Source of the DNA: Helichrysum umbraculigerum
Taxonomy: Eukaryota > Streptophyta > Magnoliopsida > Asterales > Asteraceae
Direction: 5' to 3'
Length of the DNA: 64,000 nucleotides
Assembly: GCA_949592205.1 (NCBI GenBank)
Contig: CATIUR010000006.1
Coordinates: 64,910,001-64,974,000 of the forward strand
Positions within the stretch are counted from its first letter, which is position 1, and every line of letters begins with the position of its first letter. The notes below the pieces were generated by a model, which ran no database searches, had not been told where the DNA came from, and was given only the letters and a program-made list of their open reading frames with translations. Made by a program: the position numbers and the translations under genes. Below are positions 1 through 13,400 of this stretch, one piece after another.

Positions 1-472
1 TGTTGAATACAACTCCTTAAATCTTTTGTAAACCAGTATATACTCACCTTTTGTTGCAACTATGATGCATTAATCTGCTAGATATTAACTTTAAGTGTAT
101 GATATCTTGTGGGGTATAATTCCATTTACTTATACGAAGTATTAACTTTATGTGTATGATTTCTTGTGGGGAATAGTTCCACTGGCTTTAATACTATTAC
201 TGCATACATGATATGTTCATTGTATTATTAACCCGACCTGGCCCGATTTAACTTGACGGGTCCAATATCCAACCATTTTCTTTTTGAACTGAGCAAAGTT
301 AATAAAGAACCACGTGATTTTAGTTCTTGATCTGCCATTGTCTACATGAATAGTTGGTTGAACATTTAGACAGATTTTAGTTGGTTGAACCACCACCAAA
401 ATTTAGTCAGATTTGGCATGAATTTATGTTTCGACAAGAACTTATAATTACGTCTGTGTTTACTATTCGTAG

Positions 473-763
473 GTACAAAAGTTGACACAAAAGATAGATG
501 AAATACAGGAGGAACGTGAAAAAGAAAAGGAAGAGATGCTCAAAGAAAAAGAGGATATGCTAAAGGAAAAACAGGAGATGCAAGAACGTGAGGAACGACT
601 ATTAAGGGAACTCAATCAAAGTAAAGAAGAGATGAAAGTGCGTGAGGAGCGACTACAAAAGGAAGTCAATGATAGTAAAGCACTTGTGGAAGGGGTTAGG
701 AAAGAATTCTCCGAGAAATTTGATAATTTGGTTAAGTACTTACCAAACTTTCCGATGCCTTAA
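473..763 (+). CDS. Terminal exon of a CACTA-associated coiled-coil protein (partial)
   Basis: The frame is open from a splice acceptor (TTCGTAG, ending at 472, after a pyrimidine-rich stretch) to TAA at 761-763, about 96 codons. There is no ATG at the front, which fits a 3'-terminal exon rather than a whole gene. The peptide is almost entirely charged heptad repeats rich in K, E and Q (EREKEKEEMLKEKEDMLKEK-like) and ends ...KYLPNFPMP. Such C-terminal coiled coils are common in the plant 'Ptta/En/Spm' proteins carried by CACTA elements, and the adjacent subterminal repeats support that. The upstream exons are outside the window or not recognisable in 1-472. It could alternatively be the tail of an unrelated coiled-coil host gene, but its position just inside a CACTA end makes an element gene more likely. 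Confidence 0.6.
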   Translation, partial: VQKLTQKIDEIQEEREKEKEEMLKEKEDMLKEKQEMQEREERLLRELNQSKEEMKVREERLQKEVNDSKALVEGVRKEFSEKFDNLVKYLPNFPMP

Positions 764-1060
764 ACTTTAATTACTTATGAACTTGCTATTTGGTGTTTGC
801 GGAAGTATGTTGTAGTTTGAACGTGTTTGCGGAAGTTTTTTGTAGAACTTGTTTTTGAATGATGCAAAACACGCTCCTAATTATGTATGTGAAATTTAGT
901 ATGTTTTATTTATTCTCATGCCTATTTATATGGTTGGATGTATTATATTAGTTATATATGTACTGTTTGGGGTAAATCTGGAAACGCAGGAAAACAGAAA
1001 CTGCAAAAAAAAACTGGAAAACGCATAATCAAAACTGCATTATACTGAGAAAATTGTAGT

Positions 1061-1456
1061 TTGCGACGGATTTGGGACGGAAAAAATTCGTCGCAAAATC
1101 TACTTTCAGGGAAATCCGTCGGAAAAGGACGTCGGAAATCTCTCGGAAAAATCCGTCGGAAATCTGCCGGAAAAAGACGTCGGAAATCTGTCATAAATAT
1201 CCGTCGGAATTCTGTTGGAAATAGGCTGTCGGAAATCTGCCGGAAGATATATCCGTCGGAAATCTACCGGAAAACATAACCGTAGGAAATCTGCCGGAAA
1301 CAACGGTCGTCGGAAATCGGTCGGAAATGTCTGTCGGAAATCCGTCGAAATATTTTTACGAGGAGCTTTTTTCAAACGACCTTGACCCGTCGGAAATCCC
1401 TCGGAAAAAGACGTTTCCGACGGATTTCCGATGAAATCTGCCGTCCCAAAATCCAT
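1061..1456. repeat. CACTA subterminal repeat array (CGTCGGAAATC motif)
   Basis: About twenty direct, slightly varied copies of (C)CGTCGGAAATCTG(T/C)CGGAAA run through this stretch. Near the element end they switch to the inverted form (TTTCCGACGGATTTCCGA at 1411-1430). Dense short motifs in both orientations next to a CACTA terminus are the known binding platform for the element's own DNA-binding protein. Several spurious open frames here result from the repeat period. Confidence 0.75.
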
Positions 1457-1467
1457 TTTTTGTAGTA

Positions 1468-2438
1468 GTATAATGTATATAAATCAAATGATATCAATGA
1501 CTTTTCATATTACTAATACTTGATTATTTCGAATGACTAATTTAGCTATTAGTTACGTCTCAGTAATAATTTATCGTGTTCGTCTCGATCATCAATGAGG
1601 TTGTCACAATTAAAGTGAATTTAAAATTCTTTCGGTTGACTATGAATCATACATATGAATAAAATAAATCCATGGTTTATTTTTCTTAGAGGGAGCTTAT
1701 GATTTCTTTTTAAGAGCAAGTTTATATGTCATTTTATAAAAAACCAACGTGTTTATACTAAGTAACTTGAATGTGTATCCAACAACATTCCTAATAGACA
1801 AAAACTATTGAGGAAACTTTTAAAGAACAAATTTACTTGTCATTTTTTTTATACAAAATATATTATAAATAAGATTTTAGATTGTTGAGGAAACTTTGAG
1901 TGTTATACTGTTATTATAACACTTGAAATTTTCTATAGCGATCCATATTTTTTGCAAAAATAGATTGAGAGAGCAAACAAGTTTGATAGAAGAATCATAA
2001 ACTAAACATATAAGGTGTCGAAAGAGTAAAATACTCCGTAAGCTTGAAAAACTTTGCTAAAAAATGCTATAATATGAATTTAGAAAGTCAAAGTTTATGA
2101 TATAAGATGTAGAATAATATGTGTACATATCGATAGAGAGCATTGGAATATGACAAATTAATTTTAAAGTAGGTTTGAAATAAAGTTTGTTAAACAAATT
2201 GTATAAATATAGAATTACAAAACGAAAGTGTTTGATAAAATGCACAAATGTAATGTGTCGAAAGAGTAAACATGAAAGTGATAAAAAAAATTAGTAGAAA
2301 ATTTATTTTATATTTTTATTATTATTTTGTATTAAAATAAGTTTGAAATAAATAAAATGTAAAAGAGTTTGATGATGTGTCAAAAATTAACACACCATGT
2401 TTTCTTTATATATACCAGAAGATAATATAATATAAATA
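1468..2438. other. Intergenic, no feature seen
   Basis: AT-rich sequence without a supportable gene, RNA gene or terminal-repeat element. Short frames on either strand have no family resemblance. Confidence 0.6.
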
Positions 2439-2627
2439 GGGTTTTGCTAATGTGTGCCTCATGGCACACGTTAAGGTGCAATTAATGAACTCGTAATTTC
2501 CTTATATATCAGAATTTGTAATTAATATATACATAAAAATGTAATTATCAGATTGAATTAATGAGTATTAAATGCAAATTCTGATATTTAAGAAAATTAC
2601 GGGTTCATTAAATGCTCAGCAAAACCC
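2439..2627. mobile_element. MULE-type MITE with 9-bp target duplication
   Basis: Terminal inverted repeats start GGGTTTTGCT and end AGCAAAACCC. The inner arms (AATGAACYCGTAATTT...ATATCAGAATTTG) also pair. The element is flanked on both sides by the identical 9-mer ATATAAATA (2430-2438 and 2628-2636). Nine-base duplications are characteristic of Mutator-like elements. It is 189 bp and non-coding; the left arm carries about 28 extra bases including the palindrome CATGGCACACG. Confidence 0.8.
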
Positions 2628-2856
2628 ATATAAATATGCTAAAAATTACCCTAATTATTTCATGTTGACCACTCTAATTTATGTTATTCGAGTATCGATC
2701 TGCTAATGAACACTCCCTTGCAAAACTTTCAAGTTACGTTATCTATAGCAAATGTCAATTATTTAGATTTAAAGTGATGAATCGACAATATAATGTAAAT
2801 AATATGTGAGGTAAGTAAGTCGTCTTTATATGTACGTGAATTTAAATAGTTATACT

Positions 2857-3588
2857 TAGGGATGTTCATGGTCCGGTTTGGGCGATTTGATGATTAAATT
2901 CCAACCAAACCGGTAACTACGGTTTGACGTTTTTCCAAACCACACCGCCCAATTTAGTGTGTTAAACCAAACCAATTAAAGCGGTTGAAACGGTTTGGTT
3001 CGTCCGGTTTGGCGGTTTGAACCAATCCTTTTTTTATTTAATTTTTAATAAAAATATATGTTTAACTTACATTTAAGTTACATAATTAATACGAGTAATT
3101 GTTCGATTGTTAGTATCTTAGTAATTTTTAAAGATATAAATAACGTACATTGTACAATATTGGTAAAAATAAATGTTTAACAATATCATTCAATATAAAT
3201 TATATTTCATAACATTGTTACATAATCAGAAGTTTCATTACAATTAGTTGCATAATCGATCTAATGGTTTGCATATTTGAACACTTTGGATACTATAGAA
3301 GAAACAAATTTGGAGTTTGTTTGTTAAAGACATACTCAATCTTTTAAATTAATACTCAAAGTTCTAAATTAAACGTATATACCTCACGATTTATATGAGA
3401 AAATATAATGCGGTCCGGTTTGATTTAAACGGTCAGTTTGATCCTTGAAACCGCAAACCAAATCATATATGACGGTTTGAAAAAATCCAAACCACCAGAC
3501 CAATTAAGAAAAATGACCCAGCCAAACCGACAAAAACAATTCAGTTCGATCGGTTTTAACGGTTTCGGCCAAACCATGAACATCCCTA
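2857..3588. mobile_element. Non-autonomous hAT element with perfect 8-bp target duplication
   Basis: The 15-bp termini TAGGGATGTTCATGG and CCATGAACATCCCTA are perfect inverted repeats. The flanks are identical 8-mers, GTTATACT, at 2849-2856 and 3589-3596. The subterminal regions are packed with CGGTTTGG/CCAAACCG motifs in both orientations, as expected of transposase-binding sites. The 732-bp element has no coding capacity, so it would need a transposase supplied in trans. Confidence 0.92.
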
Positions 3589-3734
3589 GTTATACTCATA
3601 ATTAAAGACGTACGTTAATATTATTGGCTCGTGCTTCTAGTTAGTATACGCTACTTCAAGCAATACCTAATTATTTCAGTGTATAAAAACTTGATTTTGA
3701 TCTAGTTAAACTACTTGATACAAATATTACATGC

Positions 3735-4009
3735 ATTCCCTTCGTCTCAAAATAATTGTCACTCAACAAAAAACACGCAGTTTAATAAAAACATAATCAT
3801 TACTGTTTTCTCTTTCTTACTTTTTGCAGAAAAACAGTTTTACCCTTAACCAATTATTACTGCTTCTTTAAAAGTTTGTAATAATAATTTCAATTAAGGA
3901 TAATATGATAATCACGATCAAACTTCCCTATTCATTTTTAGAAGTGTACAATTAATTTGAGACGTCCATAAAAAGAAAAATGAACTATAATGTTGGGACG
4001 GAGTGAGTA
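3735..4009. mobile_element. Stowaway-like MITE (CTCCCTCCGTCCC termini)
   Basis: The left terminus ATTCCCTTCGTCTCA and the right terminus TTGGGACGGAGTGAGTA are degenerate versions of the CTCCCTCCGTCCCA ends common in plant Stowaway/Tc1-mariner MITEs. The body is AT-rich and non-coding, with internal arms TCAAAATAATTGTCA and ACAATTAATTTGAGAC also pairing. The TA target duplication is not clean on the left. Confidence 0.65.
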
Positions 4010-4989
4010 TATTTCTTATACCCATTAAGTTGGTATTTTCCTAGTGATCAATTTGCTTAATTAATTGGTACAAGCTGGGATGGGTAAAGTTGGCCCCTAA
4101 TCACGTTTCAGTTGAGAACAAAGTTTAACCTAACGTCACTAGGAGAAAAAAAAAAAAAGTGGGCGTGTTGAAAAAATTATAGCTAAAAGACATATTTGGC
4201 AAATAAAGGTTACCTAAAAAGAGATAAATTAATAAGAAAAAATGATTAATACACTTATTAAAAATTGGCTTAGTAAATGGAGAGTGATACGTGTCGCGGT
4301 TATAAAATAAGATAAAAGATATAAATAGTTCACTTTGACTATATAAACATTTTTGAAATTTTTCATGACTTACGTTTTTCACTAATCAAATAACATATGA
4401 CATATCTACTCACTAAAGTCTATATTAATTGGTTATAACAAAGAAATAGACACTTATGTGAAACTACCTAAAATAATAATATAGACACTTGTAGTAAATA
4501 AAAGTAGCACTCATTAATTATAAAATGATATACTAATACATATACTCCGTATGATTCTACTAAAAATGATAAATTCATCAAAACAAGTAAACAACCCCAA
4601 AAGGGTAAAATAGATGTACTCCAAACGAGATACCTAGTCAACCTCGAAAAAAGAAAGTTTTTCATTTGAGCTTTTCCATTGGACGACGACACGTGTCAGT
4701 GATCTATAGGGGAAGGACAACTACCAATAATGAAATTTAAGCACCAAATTAGAAAATGATATTTCATAGTACTATACTCTATTAAGACAATAAAAATAAA
4801 TATTATAAATCCGAGTGGAACACCTGGCCCAGTCACATATTAGTAAATTAGGCAAGTTTTTATAAAACAACTAACGGTTTTCAACTTATTTATACGTGGT
4901 TTCATAGAGAGAGAAAGTGGTTTTTGCACAATATTCCTAATTATATGGAAGACGACTAATTATATCTCAAATTAGTACTCAGCTCAACC

Positions 4990-5386
4990 AAGAAAACTTG
5001 GAATAGCTATACATATATAGAAAGAAACAGAAAGTAGAGAGAGAAGCTAAAGATCGAATCGAGACGAACGATTTATTGCCTATTTCATTTGTCACTTACA
5101 AAGTAAGTTCTTTTTTTCGATACGACTAGAATCGTTAAGATCTACATCTATATATAGATAGATATAGATATACACATTTGTATACGTATATACGTGTGTG
5201 TAACTATAGAGTGAGATCAATTTAGAAATGAATTGAAGTAAATTCTCACTGATGTTTGACTTTTACTTGTTTGATTACATATGATTTTTGTTTAATGATC
5301 AAGTTTAATTGATTGATCTTTATATATTGTGAATTGAATTGATTTGAATGATAATTTTGTTGATTCATTACTCATTAGGGATCGGT
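4990..5386 (+). promoter_or_regulatory. Promoter-proximal region, 5'UTR exon and leader intron of the MADS gene
   Basis: A TATA-like ACATATATAG lies at 5011-5020, followed by a purine-rich leader. A donor AAA|GTAAGT (intron from 5103) pairs with an acceptor CATTAG ending at 5378, giving a 276-bp intron just before the start codon at 5387. An intron in the 5'UTR is usual in the AGL17 clade. The transcription start and the TATA assignment are inferred. Confidence 0.5.
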
Positions 5387-6019
5387 ATGGGGAGAGGGAA
5401 GATAGTGATACGAAGGATTGACAATTCGACAAGTAGGCAAGTGACGTTTTCTAAGAGGAGGAATGGATTATTGAAGAAGGCGAAAGAGCTTGCGATACTT
5501 TGTGATGCTGAAGTCGGTTGTGTGATCTTCTCTAGCACTGGCAAACTTCATGAGTACTCAAGCACTAGGTCAGTTAATTCGATTGCATCTCTACATCAAC
5601 CTCTATCTTAATTCGTTTATATATGTTAACTTCAATTTCTAACAACACTTATTAAATGTAATTTCACTGCCAAACTAACCATTGTATTTGGTAAAATTTA
5701 CATCATGAATAAGCATAAGTGTACGTTAACTAGAGTGAATGATTCTAATTAATTATCTAAAAATGACTGCAATTTGGTTTCACATGATATATATATCAAA
5801 ATGATGAATAGTTCTTTAGTTTAATTCTTCAGCCTCCAATCTCCAAAAGAAAATAATGTTTGATATGTAATTAAGTGTTAATAAATCACTGTTTAACATA
5901 AGAATGGATTTGAAATATTTCGATTGTGCAGAAAGAATAGGTATTTAAGTAACAACATTAGCGTATCAACAGTATACGACATAATAAATAGTAATGCATG
6001 ATTATTAATTAGATCAAAA

Positions 6020-6052
<33 letters not shown>

Positions 6053-9000
6053 ATTTAATTTGTGTTAGTATTGGTATATGTATATATGTACTACTTATAT
6101 TTCTACCTTCTTGTTGTCTGCAAATAATGTTAGTTGTAGCAAATTCAGATGAAACCAAGAGGTTAGTTAGTGGTATATATATGCATGCATCTGAAGTTTC
6201 TTTTGTAGTTAACAGTAGCCACCACTGTCGAAATGAACAAGCTAGCTAGCTAGGTTTCACACCCGAAAGCTCGTGTACATAACGACTTGACGTACTAGAA
6301 TACCTAAGAAAAACACCCCTAATTGACACTGCATGCCTTTTTTGGAATGATATGATGCTCGATATGTATATGCAAGCTTAATTAAGGTTGGTTCAAAGGT
6401 GTTAATTAGCAAACTTCTAAAGTTTGAATCTTAACCGTCATTTTTTTTAACCAACCTTAGATTTTCAGTTGCTTCGATCCATCTGTTGGTTGTTCCCGGC
6501 CAGTTATCTCTGGCCATGATATCTGGTGCTCGTTTGTTTCGTTTCTCATCAGCAATATTCTGGGCTGTTTCTTTCGCCCGGTAGTACGTTGGTGTTGTTG
6601 ATTGTTGCTCTTGACGACGTACAATTGATCAACATTTCGCTTTTGTTTGAATCATGATGACACTCTACTTTCTTTTTCCCCTTGGTGACTCACACTTTCG
6701 AGTTTCGATCTCCTTTATTCATCACTCACACATGTAGGAGATAATCTTTGAGTTTCACTGCTGTATCTTCTCAAAGTTGTGGGATTGTAGTATGATCGAT
6801 ATATATACATTGAAAGACTACTTTAGTAAGTACTTAAGTAATTTAATTACTTACGTTTAATTTATCAACTTCTAAAATTTGACCTTGATCGAGTTACCAT
6901 ACATGAGACGTAGTTTTGCTGATTTCAATTTTCATTAATTCTTCTTTTGCCGACTAATAGATCATCGAAGTTAGGTTTGTACTAGTATTATCCGTGGTAA
7001 TCTGTTAAAGCTTTTAGCCATCTTATCTAAATATTAATAAAAGAAAACTTCTCCAATTGAAATTTATTGAAAATTTAAGACCTATTAACAAATCAAATCA
7101 TTCAATTTCATCATACTCAGGGTCATACTATTTGCACACCCCTATTTCCTGATTGCACACCTCCTAGCACATCAAATCGTCCTTTTTTTATTTTTTTATC
7201 AAAATTTTTAATTGCACACCCCCTAACTATTAAATCATTAGTCTTCATACCATTTTTTTTTACTAATAACGTATTCTGGACAGTGTTCTGGACAGCATTC
7301 CGGTGTGGTGGACAGTGTTCTGGACAGTATTCTGGAGTCAAAGTACACTAATCCACTCACCATATCATTAATATATCAGTTGATTTGACAGGGGTGTGCA
7401 TCCAGGAATCCTTGGGTGTGCAAATAGAATTGGCCTTAACCAATCAAAATAAAGAATTATCCCAAAAGGTCTATTTTGAAAAATTGCATCCTTCCTCCAT
7501 ATACTTAATCAAATTGAAATAATTGTAGAAGATAATGATGATAAATATAAATATTAATTATTAATAATCGCATGTTTATAATTGTACATTTGAACAGGTT
7601 TTAAAACCTTCCAATGGAATTGTATGAAAAATTGAAACAGTAAACAGGGGGCGTTTTAGTTCCGATCGAACGTATTTTAGAAAACTAATTTAAACTAATT
7701 AAACAGAAAATAATTAACTTAGGGTAGTAAATAATTAGAGATAAATATGTATTTACTTAGATTACGTTCCCTAGATTCTGGTTCTCCTATTTATCTATTT
7801 AATTTGCTCGTTTGGATTAACTTTTATTGTGAATAAATTTAATGTAAATTAATCTCCTTTCAAGGTCTACTAATCATATAAATATTAAGAAAAAAACAAG
7901 ATTCTTTTTTAATACACTAGAAGTCTTTTTAAGTGTTGTCCACCTAATCTTTTTTAATTAAGCACTTTAACGATTTCGCGTCAGCGATAGTCTTATAATT
8001 GTACTATTCACTAACAGTTATCATGTTTATGATAAATTAATCGATTGCTATTGTTCTTAATCTATCTCCGGTCACAGTATCAAGTCACAGTTATCTAACA
8101 AGTTAAACAATCGCAATTAACTAATTAATCTAAATAAACGTCCATCATAGCTTAGATTAACTAATCATGTTAAGTAACAATCAATAATCACAAATAATCA
8201 TGTATTAATGAATAAACATAATAAACTTCATAAAATTAATATCCCAAACGTAAACAAATATTCAAATCATTATCTAAGTAATTTTATCTAAGCAAATACA
8301 CAATAATTTAGTTCATAATTAAGTTATACATAATCATAATCAATATCAAAGAAAACATTATATTTAAATTGATACAATACTAGCTTATGATCGCGAACCG
8401 CGTGTGAAAAGTTTGATCATAGACAAACCCTTGCGATCTCGCGCCTCTATTTCGTTTATTAAACCCTCAGAAAAAGCCTTCGGTCAGATTAGGGTTTAAT
8501 AATTCGTAACTTGGTATTTCGGTATATTCGTCTCTGGGGTTAATGTCGTATATATAAATGTCTGGGCCGACCTCTCCAACCGGCGATTGGAGTTTCTTCG
8601 CGTGTACTCCAAGTTCCCGTGAGCCGACCTACTTCAAAACACACCCAACCGGCGGTTGGGGTTACCAACCAGCAGTTGGGCCTTCTGGATCCAACAATTT
8701 GCCACGTGATCAATCTTGAGCCCAATTAGTTCCAAGCCCAATCAGCTTCTGTATCCAACTAGCTTTAGCCCATTGTTTGATTTGCTTTGTTTTCTTCATT
8801 TTTAGCTCATTTTCGTTCCTTTTCGATTCAAGTTCTATTTTAACACCTAATTGTAAATATTAACGAAATAAGTATCTAAAATCAAATATATGCAATAAAA
8901 GTGAATAAAGATTTGGGAAATATTATTAACTAATTGTAGAACTATTTGATGCTATCAGAGATAAATGCGGTGCTTCGCTATAAACTAAGTATTACAAATG

Positions 9001-10453
9001 AGATGCTTGATTAGTTGGTTATAAACTTTGTATTACGTAATTTTGTTGACCATGATGCGTACCTAATTATAAAAATATACAAATTTATGGTTTCAGAGAC
9101 AAGTCATGTGATCAACACACGTGTGTATGCATGTATATACATATTTGTAAAGTATACACTAACAATGTAACCGCATTATGCTAACAACTTTTTTATTTCT
9201 TTTTTATAATTCAAGGTGATTGTTAGAAAGTCAATGAATAATGTTGTGTGATGGTTTAGGGGGTTGGTGTTAACGATGGTTATGTATTTATTTATTGGGT
9301 TTGTTGTGATAGTAAAAAAAAGTTCATAGGTATTATTATTAGATTTGGTGTGACAGAAGAAAAAGTTGGTAGATGTTGGTGTATGATAGTGAGGTAAGTA
9401 AAAGATTAGAAACTTTAAAAAACTTAACTTGTAAATTAGAAAAGATATTGACATGTGATCTTTTTAACAACTTATTGTTTTATAAGTCCGAAGCTTGATA
9501 TATGATGATTATATAGAAAAGAAGCTCCAAGTATTTTGTTACAAATCAATATTTGATCAGTTTCTTTCATTTGGTTTTGAATAATTTACGTCAAGTCGTC
9601 ACATGTACATAGCAACCCATTCAAGTTTATTCTGTATGTTTAATGAGTTGAGTTGAAATTTAAAATTAAGCCACATTTTATTGGAAATGTATTATATGGA
9701 GTTAGAAGATAACGATTAAAGATATATATATCCAACAAGATCAAATTGTTAATTCAAATTTCTGAAAGTTGATTTTATTTGAAATTCTTTAAGTTTGATT
9801 TGCAGAATTCAATGGAATTGGAATCTCAATTCCATTCTACAATGGTGTTTAATTATTAATGAATTGATTTGCAAATCATCGAATTCCTTCATCCAAAGGA
9901 ATTCGGCTAACATTCGGCTAACCAACGCAGCGTTACTCTTTTTTTGTTCTTTCTTATATTAATTCTTTTCATAATAACTTCTCGCAAAGGATAAAACAAC
10001 AATCTGTAAGTACCAGGGGCGGAGCCAATGAGGGGCAAACGGGGTCAAGTGCCCCCTACGACACAAATATTTTTAATATATTACTATGTCGAGTTTAGTG
10101 CAAAAAAGAGTGGATTTGCTACTTAGCCCCATCTCTCTTGATGTTAAGCTTCGCTAAGTTCGTAATGGATGCTAAAACATAAAATAAAGGGAAAGGGAAA
10201 GAAAAACGAAGCTAAGCTAATCATATTCATGGAGTTTTAATGAAAGTGATTTTAGGTGAAATAGTTGCAGGGAGACAATGTGGGGAAGACAACTAGTGGC
10301 CCCAGTTATTACTTTTACCTTATTATAACATGTTCCCTCTAAATCCCTTATGTTTGTTAAAATACACATTTTAGCCCTTAAGTTTATAAACAATTAATTT
10401 GACTCTAACTCTGACTAACATATTCAATGGAAAACTAAAATATAAGTATATTA

Positions 10454-10498
<45 letters not shown>

Positions 10499-13400
10499 GT
10501 TGTCCGTGTCTATTTGCTATTATTATTTATTATTGATTATTAACTTGATGAAATATAAACTTTTTGATTAGTTAAAAAAAATGTTAAGTCCCATGAGTTT
10601 ATGATAAATAATATTAAGAACTTCTAATATATAGCTATGAAGATCATTTTTTAATGCATTTATAAATATGATTGAAGAACAAAGTTTAAAGCTAATTGTT
10701 TAAGTTATGTTTTGTGTTTATTAACGTTGATTGACAATTTTGATAATGTATTACTCCGTATGTTTTTTTACTCAGCAATACACAATTTTATAAGTAATTT
10801 TGTCATGCCCCTGACAAGAATTTCTGGATCCGCCCCTAACTTTTGGCAAAAAATTGAACCTCAACGTAATATAAAATTGAACATCATTGAACTTCGACTT
10901 AAGATTTTGGTATAACGTAGCCAAACCAGTTTGCATGAAAACCTTGATGATCAAAAATACACGCCATATTCGCACTTCTTCGATATACATTTATACGAGA
11001 TACTTCCAAACCTGCAGTGACCATACAGAACAAAAGCATCATTACACAAAATACATCACTTGTTTGAACTTCCATGAGTATATATGGTACTATCTAACAA
11101 CTTAGTTTCAGCAGCATGAAGGCTATGTTTGAACGATACAGAAAAGGTAAAGAGGAACATCAATTGACTAGCCCAAGCTCTGAGATAAAGGTACTCTTTA
11201 AGGCAATTCATTATATTTATTACTTGTTGGAACTTTCGTTACTATGATGAGCCACAGCAAGAATTTAGAGTTAAGTAAATGTATGAACTTACCCTAGACG
11301 AATACTATGAACTTCATATCACACAAGTAGTTAAACAAATAACGTTTGGTGCACATCTTGTTAAAGCTCCCATTAGAGGTCCAAGCCATCCCAGTCCACG
11401 ATAAGAAGCCCGAGCCTAACGAGTCTAAGTAGCATTATCATATAGTTTCCTACTCCGTAGGGTTTTTTTCCAATGTTTAATTATAACAAAAAAAATTCAA
11501 TGTTTTATTATAACAAGTTGCAGTTAGTATGAACTAGAAAATGGAAAACAATGTAAACCCTCGTAATGTTGCAAATAAAGAACGCATCTTACTCGAATAC
11601 AGCATCTTCAAAAGGTTTTAAACCTTTCTATATTAGGATAATGTGGTTATCGCACTTTCAGTATTTCTCTGCCTTCGGCTCGATTTGTCGCACTTTCAGA
11701 ATGTTGCCGTAACTTTTTCCACTTTAAAATGACAAAGTTTACAATTGCAAATCTGCATGTTCCAAAATGTTGGACAATTTCAAAGTTATCATAAATGGTC
11801 AAGGTACATTCAAAGAGTTCAAGTCTAGAAACTTAAAAAAGAAATACTAAATTTATAATCTGTAGAACTTACCAAATTGATATGCAGAGCATCAAATTTC
11901 CTTAGTTTCCTCTTTATGTGTGTCAGAATCATCAGTTTGAATCCACTTACTCGTATTCCTACCATCTATAGTAACTGAATTCAATTACGGAGAGAATGCA
12001 CTACTTTCAACTTCATTCACTTCTTCTGTTCGTTCTTCACTTTAATCCAAGTAGTACTCAAGGCATGGAGCCTTTTAAGATGTTAGAAATGTCAAAGAAA
12101 GGTACCAATTACCTAAATTCCCAGCTTCTGTAGCACATGCAGACGTGTACGGACTAAACCTGCCGAAGCTTCCTAACGAAGTACGTAGAGCAAGTGAAAA
12201 GCAATGCATCCAAAAAGATAGACTGCCACTGTATCGAAACAAATACATTGAGAAAATGTTATTTTTCTTGGCAGATCAGGAAGCAATATCATACAGAGTA
12301 TGACGGAAAAATGAAGAGAGGTGTTCCCACAATGTGCAAGAAAACGCGTAAAAGTGAAGTCGAGGCATCTGGAAGTCCAGACGCAGCACCAAAGACAGCA
12401 GGGATATGGAAAATATTATCATTGGAAAATAGTTCGTTATTCTTGGCAGATTAGTATGCGCAACAGACACATAGTGATGGCAAGAACAATGTGAAATTGC
12501 AGGTGGCTCATTACTGAGCTCAAATTTCCTCTAGAGATGCTACTTCAAAAGGCAGAACGATGCCAGAATTCTTTTGTAAGTGAGCAATATGCATTATTCA
12601 TTCAGACGCGTTGAATTGACATTAAACCGCAAAAACTGACGATATCAAAATTCTGAAACTCCTGGTAGGATCCACCCCAAAGAAGTATGGACATAAAAAG
12701 ACATTACCAACACCATCCAAAAAATAGTGCGCACAAATACATGTATATTACGTACTAATACGTATACTATATATACGTACACGTATATACGTCTCATACC
12801 TACATGTATACATGCATATATACCTGCATGCTTATACATATATACATATACACCCATCCATATATGTGTGTATAATGTCATCATAAGATACATGTGAGCA
12901 TGTATGTATGCAAGTATGCAAGTGAGTGTGTATGTAATAGCTGCATCCTCCATCCCTCCTCCTGTTCATATTCCTAAGGGTCCCAGCCCGTAATTAACGA
13001 AGCCCTGTAGAACATATGTTTACTATTGAAACTAGAGCTCTAATCTGATGCTAAGACACTAGCTCTTTCCAAATCTTGATAAAATAGTAGTGTGCATAAA
13101 TGAGGATTCTACGTATATGTTGGCTGGTTGATTAAGGAGTGTGGAAATATTTCATGTTACACAAAGAAGTTAACTATGAGAATGCAGTACGAAATATACG
13201 AGCAAATGAGAAATCTATCACCCTTGCAATTTGAACTATCACAACGAACATCATAGGCTTTTAGGTCTGGAGATAAACCTGACCATGCTTCTTTTTCGAC
13301 CTAAATGACGGGTTAAGGACGCAACCAACAACATGAAGTTACAGAAAACCAAGGTTAGAATTTACCGAACTGCATTTCTTCATGTCTCTTTGATCTGGAC

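Larger units (their letters stand above)
1..1467 (+). mobile_element. CACTA (En/Spm) transposon, 3' end only
   Basis: The right end reads ...TTTTTTGTAGTA at 1456-1467. Its reverse complement is close to the CACTACAAAAAA terminus of plant CACTA elements, with the first C changed. Immediately inside lies an array of CGTCGGAAATC-type motifs (1061-1456), as in CACTA subterminal regions, and further in is the last exon of an element-type coiled-coil protein (473-763). The left end lies outside the window, so the 3-bp target duplication cannot be tested. The terminal base change suggests an ageing copy. Confidence 0.7.

Noticed and set aside
952..1456. Minus-strand frames of Phe/Arg/Pro-rich repeats (80 and 116 codons)
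   Set aside because: They are translations of the CACTA subterminal repeat, whose near-11-base period keeps frames open. No protein family and no splice context.
7640..8890. Solo LTR in MADS intron 1
   Set aside because: No TG...CA ends with a 5-bp duplication could be placed; left as an unclassified repeat.
12645..12953. 102-codon minus-strand frame with many Tyr/Val/His
   Set aside because: It comes from alternating TACGTA/CATACA repeats in a MADS intron.
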